From positions 220,251,770-220,315,769 of the forward strand of contig OX465595.1 of assembly GCA_950022295.1 (NCBI GenBank): 64,000 nt of DNA, read 5' to 3'. The DNA comes from Bromus sterilis (taxonomy: Eukaryota; Streptophyta; Magnoliopsida; Poales; Poaceae). Every line of letters starts with the position of its first letter. Position 1 is the first letter of the stretch. Position numbers and translations under genes: made by a program. Shown here piece after piece: positions 43,798 through 53,542 of this stretch. Below the pieces are notes generated by a model, which did not search any database, had not been told where the DNA came from, and saw only the letters and a program-made list of their open reading frames with translations.

Positions 43798-45352
43798 CTA
43801 ATGTCGATGGACCGCCAACGGCAGGCGGGCATGTGACGGAGGGGCGCTTGCTCCTGAGGTGCCGGGCGTTGGTGTTTTACGCTCCAATACTTGCGCCGCC
43901 GCCGGGGTCACAAACGCATCCGTCATCGGGGACACCAACGGGGCCGCCGCCGCTGCCTTCGCGTTGTGAGAGTTGCTGCCCATGAAGCTGGGAATTGGGG
44001 GCAACCCCTCTTGACCGCTCGCAAGACAGTCTCGCATGAACACAAAAAAGGAAGGCATCATGTTGTTGAGCGCATGTCCAACTTGTTCTTCCACAATGCG
44101 TGGAATCTGCTCCATTTTTTCCTGGAGTTGTGCCTCCGAGCCGCTAGTGCTTTTCTCCTTTCGCCTAGTGCTATAGTAGTTCGACCATTTTGTGGAACAG
44201 CCTTTGCCAGACACACGACCAGCTGACGACGGCTTACTAAGCTTATCCTTTTTCTTGAGTGTGTTGATCGCCCTATTTAAAGAGTTGTCCCAAGGGGCGA
44301 TAGGCGGGGCCCCGCATTGCTGCCTTCAGTTTCCTGCACAAGTAACGCGGGGACCATTCAGAAATTTGGCTTCGCTAATTTTAAAATGCAACCATATGGA
44401 GCTAATTTAACATGGGGAGGTATTCTTTAGCAGAAGACGCTCAAGCTCCTCCACCTTCGGATCCGTCGTAAGCTCCCCTGTTACCGGGTTCCTCTTGTAT
44501 CGGGCCCTGACATAGTTATCTGTAGGCTTATCTCCGTATTTTTGGAAGAGGGGCGGTAGGCCTTGCGTGGCACGCTCCGCGTCCTCCTTGTCCCATTTCG
44601 GTTCCGCCACTCTGTAACCGCCGGGACCGAGTCTGTGAACCCCTAAGTTCAATTCTCGCATACTTTTCCCCCACTGACTCGATTCACTGGTTGAGGTGTC
44701 CTCGCACTTGAGCTTGAACTCCTCATAGTCAGTTTCGCTGATCGAAGGATTTGACTCCTTGATCTTCTCGTAACTAACACCTTTACTAATCATTTTCTTC
44801 ACCGTGCTTCTCCAAGTAGCCAGGGATGTGCTCATCTCCGTGAGGGCGGCACTGTTCACTTTATTCCCGTGGAGTCGTGTGTTTGCGAATTGAGCGGGGA
44901 ACTTGTATCGGTTGTGCAGCTTCGTGAAGAGGAGGTTGCGCAAATTCGCTCAGTCAGGATGCCTTAGGTTCTCGGTGTTGATCGAGATGGTGCCCCGGAG
45001 AATGCACCCGAGTTGTCCGGCGTACCCACCGACTAATTCTTTGGGCGCCGTTGGAAGCCCATATTTGTCCACTTCGGTAAATTCCTCCTTGACGGTGCCT
45101 AGCTTGCTCGGGCGCCTCTCCTTTTTTTGCCTCTTCGGTTGGCTTCCATCTGTGGGTTGGCTGCCATCATCAGTGGCGGGATTCGCCCTCCACGGCACCA
45201 CAATCATCCCCGCTAGCGGTTGTGTACTCGGGATCGGTAGAGTCATCCCCGATGCCCTCGTAGCGGGGTTGAGGTTGTGGATCATCGTCTATGCTCATCT
45301 CCCAATATTGCTTTTGGTGGTGCGAACCTCCGGCCTCATCGTTGTCGGCCAT
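43798..45352 (-). pseudogene. CACTA-2 second gene, N-terminal part with Ptta/En/Spm-type domain
   Basis: Minus-strand start MADNDEAGGSHHQKQYWEMS at 45352, with an acidic N-terminus. The frame shifts to 45285-44950 (KRQKKERRPSKLGTVKEEF, VGGYAGQLGCILRG). The Ptta/En/Spm-like domain at 44943-44407 has LFTKLHNRYKFPAQFAN, ALTEMSTSLATWRSTVKKM, GYRVAEPKWDKEDAERAT, then DPKVEELERLL. The segment at 44214-43798 starts MSGKGCSTKWSNYYSTRRKE and has a short coiled-coil region (AQLQEKMEQIPRIVEEQVGH). The exons seem mostly open, but the 45170-45285 overlap shows at least one frame change. Related proteins bind subterminal repeats (family knowledge). Confidence 0.65.
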
Positions 45353-45570
45353 CTACACCCACTACATAGGATAAGAAAAAATGCTACTAGAGTGATTGGA
45401 TGATATCAGGGTAGCTAGTATAGCTAGGATAAGAAAAAAGTTCTTGATGTTTCTATTATGATGTGTGTAGGCTTTCATCCTGCCAGTGATCAAATCTGCA
45501 AGTGCCTAACACTATATGCTACTGTGGAGATTGTTGAGCTATGTAGTTAGACAATTACATGCAAAGCACC

Positions 45571-45655
45571 TTCTAGGTCAAGAAAATTAACAAAGGTCAT
45601 GCACGAATTCATGAAAATATTCGGCATGACCTTTTCTAATTTTCTTGAGCTAGGA
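45571..45655. repeat. CACTA-2 hairpin 1
   Basis: Arms of about 37 bp: the left contains TCAAGAAAATTAACAAAGGT and the right is its complement with a few mismatches. It overlaps by one or two bases with the next hairpin. Confidence 0.85.
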
Positions 45656-45707
45656 CCCCATTCTCAACCGAAATGGAAATTAATCGACATTTCGGGAGAA
45701 TGGGGTC
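45654..45707. repeat. CACTA-2 hairpin 2
   Basis: GACCCCATTCTC..CCGAAATG pairs with CATTTCGG.GAGAATGGGGTC around a 12 base loop, with a 2 base bulge. Both hairpins lie upstream of the second gene's start, in the presumed 5' transcribed region. Confidence 0.85.
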
Positions 45708-45825
45708 ATTATTTGTACCTGCACAAAAAAGGCCTACATATAGGCACAAAAAACATACATATAGCCACAACCAGGTGCACAAAGGAAAAGTGAAAAAAGC
45801 ATACAATATATAATCAAGCATGGGC

Positions 45826-45925
45826 ATGTACATAACAGATTTGATATGCTACTGTCTTGATTTAGAAAGATCCAAATGTACATAACAGATTTGATATGCT
45901 ACTGTCTTGATTTAGAAAGATCCAA
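45826..45925. repeat. Exact 50 bp tandem duplication
   Basis: The unit beginning ATGTACATAACAGATTTG (45826-45875) is repeated without change at 45876-45925. Confidence 0.95.
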
Positions 45926-45942
45926 AGCACATTGCAACTGTT

Positions 45943-46146
45943 GTGTTCATCTCCTCTGTATTTTTCTACAGAGTGGTCAATGGTGAAACAGTACACTACA
46001 AGAATCACACCCTGAATCGATATCCTGAACTTTCTGAACTTCTTTTTCCTGACTCTGAACGCCAACATGGTCTTATTTTTCAGAATAATAGCACAGGAAC
46101 CTTCAATAAATGTAGAGGCTTGAAGAAAGGGATTTTTAACATTTGA
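45943..46146 (+). other. Possible captured exon fragment, unrecognised
   Basis: A plus-strand open frame preceded by a TTTTTCTACAG-like acceptor at about 45959-45969. The downstream peptide begins VVNGETVHYKNHTLNRYPEL. It is opposite in strand to the CACTA-2 genes. I do not recognise the protein, and chance is possible. Confidence 0.25.
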
Positions 46147-46617
46147 TGTCTTGTTGATGATTATAAAACTTAGTTATATAGCAGCAACTTGTTAAATACT
46201 TTTTTTGTGTGGATCATAACTTGTTAAATACTATCTGCAGTTTTTGTACTAAATGTTCAGTGGAAGTATATCTACTACCATTTTCTTAACTGTAGAACGG
46301 GAGGGGTGAGTGTTGTGTGCTGGTATGTAAGAAGGGCATACAGATGATTATTATTCCCCGGATAATTGGCTTGCAATTGCAAGTGTTTCTTATCTACAGT
46401 ATGTGACAAAATGAGCCCGCAGGTAGAACAGATGGTTGACCTTGACCAGCAAGTGTTTCTCATATGACTGTTCGTTTAACTGCTTTTTCCTATGATGTAA
46501 GATATCTCCTCTTATGCTAATTGATGTGTTCATCGCCGGTGTTTAACTAAATCTGGTCCATTCTATTCATTGGCAAACACACAAAGAGAGAGTGAATGAG
46601 AGAGAGGGGATGCAAAC

Positions 46618-46750
46618 CTTCGATGGTCCCAAGGAAGCGGCTGCAGTTGGTGTCCTGGGCGATGAGGCTGAGCAGGATGCCGACGAGCACGGTACGGTCG
46701 GCGTTGACGTCTTCGACGGCGAGCTCGATGGCGAGCCGCGCGGAGGGGAT
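46618..46750 (-). pseudogene. Captured exon fragment resembling a plant glutamate receptor-like (GLR) gene
   Basis: The minus-strand frame reads ARLAIELAVEDVNADRTVL, then LSLIAQDTNCSRFLGTIEG, closely resembling the start of the amino-terminal ligand-binding domain of plant GLR proteins. The exon-like block ends at 46618 with GAAG followed by GTTTGC, a possible splice donor. About 130 bp are GLR-like. Upstream GC-rich sequence (46760-46990) is Pro/Ser/Arg-rich and not recognisably GLR. It lies just inside the putative 5' subterminal repeats, the usual place for gene pieces picked up by a transposon. It is non-functional as a receptor. Confidence 0.65.
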
Positions 46751-47029
46751 GCACGTCGAAGGGGGATCGCTAGAGGGGGCACCGGAGCGCGGGGCGTGCG
46801 GTTGCTGGAGGGAGTCGCCGAAGGGGGGCACCGGGGCGCGGGGGTCGCTGGAGGGGGTCGCCGGAGGGGGTCGCGAGAGGCGGGCACCGGGGCGTGGGGG
46901 TCGCTGGAGGGGGTCACCGAGGTGCGGGGGCGCGGGGTCGCCGGAGTGAGAGGAGTGAGAGATGGGATCGAGAGAGAGTGAGATCTGGATCAGTGAGATG
47001 GGATCGAGATAACCCTAACTACTTGGCAT

Positions 47030-47150
47030 AGCAATGGCGCACTTTATGGAAGTGCGCCATTAGCATAGGCATATCAATGGCGCACTTGCTGGAAGTGCGC
47101 CATTGGCATAGGCATAGCAATGGCGCACTTTCCGTAGGTGCGCCATTAAC
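47030..47150. repeat. CACTA-2 5' subterminal-type repeats without a terminus
   Basis: Three inverted pairs of AATGGCGCACTT..AAGTGCGCCATT in tandem. The expected outer CTAGTAGTG end is not found after 47150. Confidence 0.8.
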
Positions 47151-47567
47151 GCTTTTAATATTTTGTTATTTATAATTATAATTATAATTATGTGTTAGTT
47201 TTATATTGTGTAAACACATGGCAATTTTAATACTCCCTCATTCCTAAATATAACAAAAACTATCAACATCTACAATACTCCTTCCGTTCCTTTATATAAG
47301 GTGTATTTGTTTTTTAAGAAAAACATTGACCAAGTTTTAAGAAAAATATATCAATATCCATAAAAGCAAATTTATATCATTTAGTTCATCATGGCAAGTA
47401 GTTTCATATTTTATGTACTAAAATAATATAATGTTCATAATATAAAATAATATAATGTTTAAAAGATCTCTAAAAATAATCATTCACATTCTCATAAATG
47501 AGGTTGAAATCAAGTGACATGAAATAACAATCATGAAATAACAATCGTCGTGATTGGATCTTAGCTA
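47151..47567. other. AT-rich non-coding interval with MITE-like pieces
   Basis: Two stretches beginning TACTCC(C/T)TC at about 47233 and 47277 resemble the ends of small grass inverted-repeat transposons ('ctcccttcgttccta' type). No complete element, no ORF. Confidence 0.4.
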
Positions 47568-50098
47568 TCATCTTTTCACAATCTTTTTGCCCTTCTTTTT
47601 CGCGTTTGCATAATTTAGCCCCAGAAACCCTTGATTTATTCTCTTGAACGGGAGACCGCATTTAGGTAGGGTGGTCCTGCTTCTTCTTTTTTTGTATGCT
47701 ACTGCATCATCGTCGTCGTCATCTTCAATCTTCGGGTCACCATACTTGTCGAAGTCTTGCTCGTTGGCGGCTCCATCCATTCCGATGATGTTCCTTTTGC
47801 CTCTCCTAATGACAACACGACTGAGCTTTGATGGGTCGGTAATGAAGAAGCATTGGTCCACTTGGCTAGCCAGTACCCATGGCTCATTTTGCGCGCTGAC
47901 GTTTGCGCCCGCGGTCTTGGATTTGGCTTCGGGTATAACCATGGTGGTGAAATACCGGCTTTCTTTTACGATGCTCTTGGCCCACATGACGCGGAACATC
48001 GGCACCTTCTCTCCAGCGTAGCTGAGCTCCCAGATCTCCTCGATCCTTCCGTAGTATCTTTTCTTGACGTTACCGGTGTAGGCTTCCATCGTTACCCCGG
48101 AGTTCTGATAATCGCTCTTCATGTCCTTTTCCACGGTGTAGAATGTGTAGCCGTTGATATCGTACAATTGATATGTCATCAGGTTGTGCTCGGCGCCCTG
48201 TGACAAGGCGAATACGAGCTTTTCTTCCTCGGAAGAGTACTCATGTAAAGGGTACGATAGAAGCTTGTCCTTGAACCAACGCGTGAAGCATGAGTTGTGC
48301 TCTTTGAGTACATCTCCGTCCGTCCACTGTTGGCCTCGGTCATTGTACGTCTTCTCAATTGATGTTTTGTGCTCTACCACCCAAAGATCGACCAAGTAAA
48401 TGTGTTGGAGCGCGACTAGGTTTGCTCTTTCAAAGTCGGCGAGTCGATCCTGGAAGTCGACATGCATTTCGCGGCGACCCTCGCGGTGACCACATCCAGC
48501 GAGCCTGCCGAGGTGCCTGTTGACGGGCAGACCAACGGGGTTATCGATGCCTAGATAATTCGTGCAAAAGGAGATGCACTCTTCGGTCAGAAAACCTTGG
48601 GCTATGCTTCCATCTGGACGTGCCCTGTTGCGAACATATCCTTTGATCACACCATTCATCCTTTCGAACGGCATCATGCTGTGCAGGAACATCGACCCGA
48701 GTTGGATGATATCATCCACGATATGGACGAGGAGATCCACCATGACATCGAAGAATTCAGGCGGGAAGTATATCTCGAGCTCGCATAATATCACCACGAT
48801 CTCTTCTTGTAGCCTTCTGAGTTGCCTCACGCCAACCGACTTCCGAGAGATGACATCGAAAAAGTTGCATAGGCCAAATAGCGTTTCTCGAACGTGGTCA
48901 TCCATGATCCCGCGCATTGCAACCGGAAGTAGCTGCGTCATCAGAACGTGACAGTCGTGAGACTTCATCCCGCTGAACCTCTGCTTCGCTGAGTCTTGGT
49001 ATCTGCTGATCTTCCCAGCGAAACCGTAAGGAAGTTTTATTCCTACGAGGCAGTTGATAAACTGCTGGATCTCCTTCTGACTTAGAGTGAAGCATGCGGG
49101 GGGCAGTAATAATGTTCGCTCTGCTTCTTGGCCTTTTGCCTTTGCGAGGACTTTCCGTGTCCTCCGGTGGCTCATCATCATCCTCGTCGTCGTCATCATC
49201 ATCATCATCATCATCATTAGGGCGGTTTGCGTGAAGCTCCTCCCTGATGCCCATTGATAGCAAGTCTGCCTTTGCTTTCGGCCCATCTTTGGTCTTTTCT
49301 GGCATGTTGAGCAGGGTAGCAAGCAGAATCTCGCACACATTCTTCGTGATATGCATGACATCAAGGCTGTTTGGCACACCGAGGATGTTCCAGTACGGCA
49401 AGTCCAAAAAAACAGACCTCATTTTCCAGACCTTCAACAGCGGCTCTAGCGCCTTTCGCTTAGAATTGATCTTTCCTGGCGGTGGGCACTCTTTCCAATT
49501 TGTCAACGGCATGTCTATTTCGGTGCCGCTCCTCCTACGTGGGGCCTTTCGGGGTTCGTCTGTTCCATCGAACAGATCCTTGCATTTTCTACATGGGTCA
49601 TTGTGAGGAAGCCATCTTCGATGTCCCATGAACACGGTTTTTGAAGACCCGGGATCCTTAGGTAGATGGTGATACGTTGTGTCGTCCATGCACCTAGCGC
49701 ATCCACAGTGTCCGTGGACCACCTGCCCCGCGACATACCCTAAACCAAGATAGTCGTGCACCGTCGTGAGCAGTGTGGCTTTCATAGGGAAATATGTTTC
49801 TTCTAGAGCGTCCCACGTATTGACTGGCGTTCTCCATAGCGTATCTAGCTCCTCTTTTAGGAGCCCCAGATACAGATTGAGGTTGTTTCCTGGTTGTATC
49901 GTCCCTTCAATTAGCACACTCATGTGCATGTACTTTCTGTTCATGCACTCCCAGTGGGGGATGTTGTACATGCACACAAACAGTGGCCAGGTGCTATGTG
50001 TGCTGCTCTGGTTGCCGAAAGGATTGACTCCATCGGTGCTCGCGACCAACACTACGTTCCTTGGATCCTTCCGAAAGTCCTCCTCGAAGTCTTGCTCT
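47568..50098 (-). pseudogene. TNP2-type CACTA transposase, N-terminus missing, one frameshift
   Basis: Minus strand. The segment at 50052-49120 has VASTDGVNPFGNQSSTHSTWP, NLNLYLGLLKEELDTLW, YVAGQVVHGHCGCARCMDD, LPYWNILGVPNSLDVMHITKN, then an acidic poly-Asp run (about 49185-49217). The frame changes near 49100-49130. An open frame continues to 47568: LPPACFTLSQKEIQQFINCL, GMKSHDCHVLMTQLLPVAMR, then a DUF4218-like region (FERMNGVIKGYVRNRARPDG), a DUF4216-like region (YQNSGVTMEAYTGN) and a basic C-terminus KKKGKKIVKR. It is the best preserved transposase here. At 50098 the sequence changes abruptly into element Z interior, so the N-terminal third is lost. Confidence 0.85.
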
Positions 50099-51904
50099 TT
50101 ACTTTTTAGTTTGTTTTTGTTTTCTTGTTGTTCATAACAAGTTGGATCCTAGCCTTCACTGTTTGGGAGAGAAACACGCTTGAATCCACCATAGAACAAA
50201 ACATAGGCTTGCATGCTTATCTTTCTTTTTGTGTGTGTTCTATACCTTTTCATAGCTATTGTCATGCTTAACTCTTAGTTTTCATGCTTATCTTTGTAAG
50301 AGATTTTTTTCTGTTGTTCTAGGAACTCTCTTGAGTCTTCACGCTTATCTTGTTTAGAGAGTTGGCTTTTTGCACTGAGTTGTTTGTATTGCATGGGTAG
50401 GTAATTAAGGTTGCTATTACAAGTGTAGTAGTAACATGCAATAGTTTTGAGATATTGATTTGAGTAATGTTTGGACTTTTGGTGCCAAGAGCTTGATCCT
50501 ATTAGTGATAGGTGTCATATTTTTGGCAATCTGTGCTTATTTTCGAAAACTACAAAAATAAGTTGAGAAATCTAGCTAATAGATGGATCATTAACCTCTG
50601 GAGGGGTTGGAATATATAGAGTACCCTCACGTACCATCGGTCGAGGATGCGCAAGGATAACCAAACCCCCATACACTCCTCCTCGGGGTACTCGTCTCTT
50701 TGTGAACCTCCTGATTAGATAGAGAGTTACCGATAATAAGTGAATGAATTCTTCGGACTAATGTGAGTATACGATTGTTGGCACTTCCACCTTCCATATT
50801 TTGCTAGCCTATTCGGTATCATGCATTTCCCTTTTTCATCTTGATAGTTGGCGCATACTTCTCATGATACACTTTTTCATCATAAACCTCCTTATATATT
50901 CCTCAAAATAGCCACCATACCTAAATATCAAGGCATTTCCATAGCCTTTCCGAGATGCATTGCCATGCAACATCCACCATCTCATGACTTGTTCTTCATG
51001 TCATACATACTTTTCTTGATCGAGGAGCCGCATGCTAGTTTGGCCTTGCCCTTATAATTGCTACATGATACGCTAGTATCATTTCATATCCTGCTACACT
51101 GGCAGAGCCATACATTTTTATACATCATGATAGTTTTCATCTTTCTGTATGTTGACTACTTCTTATAAAGTGTGAAGAACTTCTATACTCTTGTAAAATA
51201 TAGAGTGTTGCCCTTAAGTGAGGAAAACATCTCAAAAAGGACAAATTAAAATATCCTAAAGAGAACAAATTAAAAGATCCCAAAGAGAACAAATGAGAGA
51301 TAAATAGGAAGAGCCAAAGAGGCCACAAAAATAAAATTAAATAGAAAAAATAGAAAAAGAAATAAAAAGAGAGAAGGGGCAACACTACTATTCCTTTTGA
51401 AATATCCACACTCGTACTCCATTGTTATATTTGTACACCATAGAGATAATCATTCATGCAGAACTATGTGGGGGCCCTTACACTATAGAACTTGGCTTGC
51501 ATATTCCAAGGATGAGCCTCCTCAAATGAGCTCTAGGTCTTCATGAGCAAGCAAGTTGGATGCACCCCCACTAGTTCCATTGGAGAGCTTACCTTGGCTC
51601 ATATGTGCATCCGTTGCATGGTAATCCCTACTCCTCACATCATATCTATCATTTGGCTTTCTCTCGCCTATGATTGTCCTCATTGATGTGAGCCTTTCAC
51701 ACCCTTTTTGTCTTCCTTCCACATTATTTCTCGCTTTGCCATCCTAAGTGTCAACGTATCTTTCTCGCGCTCATCCATTGCATGAGTGCTCAAAGTCGAA
51801 AGGGAGAGGATCAGTTTGACTTGTACCTGACAAGAGGTCTGGGGATGATTCAAAATAAGCTCTCGAAAATGTTCGCAAAGTGTAAACTCAAATGCCCTGT
51901 CACA
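50099..51904 (+). other. Element Z non-coding interior downstream of the CACTA sequences
   Basis: AT-rich leader-like sequence resembling the non-coding interior of wheat Athila-like elements (recalled). No credible ORF. A sharp change to LTR sequence at about 51905 marks a deletion of the LTR start. Confidence 0.6.
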
Positions 51905-53154
51905 CCAGGGCGCCTGGGAGGTGGGGCCACCCCCTGGTTCACCCCTTCGGCCTATTTTACCTCCTCATCCCGAAAACCCTCGAGGAGAACCCCACATCAC
52001 GAATTTCCTCTCTTATCCGCCGGCGCCGCGCTTCCAAGATCGGAAGCACCAGAAGACCTCTTCCCGGCAACCTACCGGAGCGAGGATTGACCTCCGGGAG
52101 CTTCTGCACCACCATGGACGCTTCCCGGATGTGCCGTGAGTAGTCTCTCTTGGACCATGGGTCCTTGACCAGTATCTATGTGATGTGTTCTCTCCAATCT
52201 TGTTCTTCAATTCTTAGTCCCTGTGAGTTGCCCTGCATGATCAAGGCACCTATGTAATTTTCCTATTGTTGGTATGCTGTGTTTTCTGGGATCCGATGGA
52301 TTATGAGATTATGTTCAGATCGTGATGAGTTATATATTTGGTTTACCTTTAATATTTTGTTCTTGAGTAATTCTTGCATGTTCTCCGTTAGTTTTTATTG
52401 CTTTGGCCAAGTAGTAGATATTTACACTAAGAGGGAGCGTTATGCATGATTGTGGTTTCATGCCCCCCGATGTATAGCTTGAGTGACAAAAACATGAGAC
52501 TAGCGGATGTGTTGTTGCCACCAGGGAGAAAACAATGGTGCTTGTAACCGCGGTTGCAAGGATTATTTACCTTACGCAAAATTTGTTAATGCAGATGTTT
52601 GTTGCTTTGAGTTTACACTTTGGGTGGGGCTCATGACTTAATACCAGCGAGATGATTAGTGAGTAGATGCAGATGGATTTCGGTCTACTTTCCAGTAGCA
52701 TAATTAGCATTGCGGTGCGTTTATAATTCCGTCAATTTCCCAGCTGTAATTTGTTCACCCAACTTAACCATTTTATCATCTTTTGGGAGAGAGACATCAC
52801 TAGTGAACATCATGGGACCACGGTCCATATTTCCACCATTGTTTACAACTCCACTTTATTTATTGTTTTTACTTTCAGTTGCTATCACTACTATCTACCC
52901 TTGAGTTTGCCCCTGTGTAAAAACCAAGACTGAAGAGATTGACAACCTCTCTGTACTCACTGGGAGCAAAGTTATTTGTTATTGTGTGCAGGTCCACGTG
53001 AACTATTTATCCGGCGCCGTTGACACCTACTTGTCGATCCTTGGAGTCCTCCTCGATTCGATAAACCTTACCGTGCTCCTGTAAGAGAAATTTGTTGCTA
53101 TGCTACATATAAACCTTCTACTTGGGGTAAACAACGAGGGTCGAGAAGCCATCA
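51905..53154 (+). repeat. Element Z 3' LTR, first ~330 bp missing
   Basis: Similar to 38572-39861 and ends CCATCA at 53154. The expected start TGATACGTC is absent because of the deletion. Confidence 0.85.
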
Positions 53155-53542
53155 ATAGCTACTGTTCATGGACCCATGGTCCAAAGGGGATTACTCACGA
53201 AACATCCGGGAAGCGCTCATGGTGGTGGAGAAGCTCCCGAAGATCAACCCTCCCTCTAGCAGGGTGTCGGGATAGGGTCTTCATGCGATCTCAATCTCGA
53301 GATCGCAACGGGGGCGGAAAAGTGGTGAAAATTGCGCAATGGAGGTCATCCCGATGGATTTTTACCCCGAGGGCTCAATATAGGCGCAAGGGGGGCACCA
53401 GGGGGGACCACCTGACCAGGCGGCCAGGTGGCATGGCCCCTTCCCTGGCCGCGCCACGCACCCGCCTGGTGCAGGAGCGTTGCCCCTCCGGCACCCTTTC
53501 GGGCTTCTCGAGTCTTCCTGTATGGTGATTTTTTATATATAT
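53155..53542 (-). repeat. Element Y 5' LTR, outer (U3) part
   Basis: The inverse of LTR sequence like 38455-38840; joins 38244 when Z is removed. It is cut at 53543 by element X. Confidence 0.78.

Larger units (their letters stand above)
40687..47165 (-). mobile_element. CACTA-2: CACTA transposon with one clear terminus; 5' end uncertain
   Basis: The terminus CACTACTAGAAAAAAGGG at 40687 is preceded by aga. Subterminal repeats of AATGGCGCAC/GTGCGCCATT lie at 40710-41000 and again at 47035-47147. This fits an element of about 6.5 kb whose outer 5' inverted repeat is lost. Minus-strand genes occupy 41236-45352, and a GC-rich exon block with a receptor-gene fragment lies at 46590-46990. The alternative is that the element runs on to the truncated TNP2 at 47568-50098 and the 47035-47147 repeats are internal. 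I cannot decide this from the sequence. Confidence 0.65.
38245..53154 (+). mobile_element. Element Z: Athila-like LTR retrotransposon inserted in Y's LTR
   Basis: 5' LTR 38245-39861 (TGATACGTC ... CCATCA) and 3' LTR 51905-53154, with flanks aaagc (38240-38244) and atagc (53155-53159). The interior is a gag remnant at 40027-40671, CACTA sequences at 40687-50098 and non-coding interior at 50099-51904. No pol is seen, so the rest of the coding region was deleted or this is a non-autonomous member. Confidence 0.82.
36559..53542 (-). mobile_element. Element Y: Athila-like LTR retrotransposon, minus strand, split by Z
   Basis: Minus-strand gag (37031-36559) and a 5' LTR in two parts: 37207-38244 and 53155-53542. 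The two halves join correctly when Z is removed, leaving the duplication aaagc/atagc. The outer part of the LTR is cut by element X at 53543. It is probably the oldest recognisable insertion in the window, since P, Z and X all interrupt it. Confidence 0.82.

Noticed and set aside
51065..51090. TGATACGC considered as the start of element Z's 3' LTR
   Set aside because: Only the first seven bases agree with the 5' LTR; similarity begins at about 51905.
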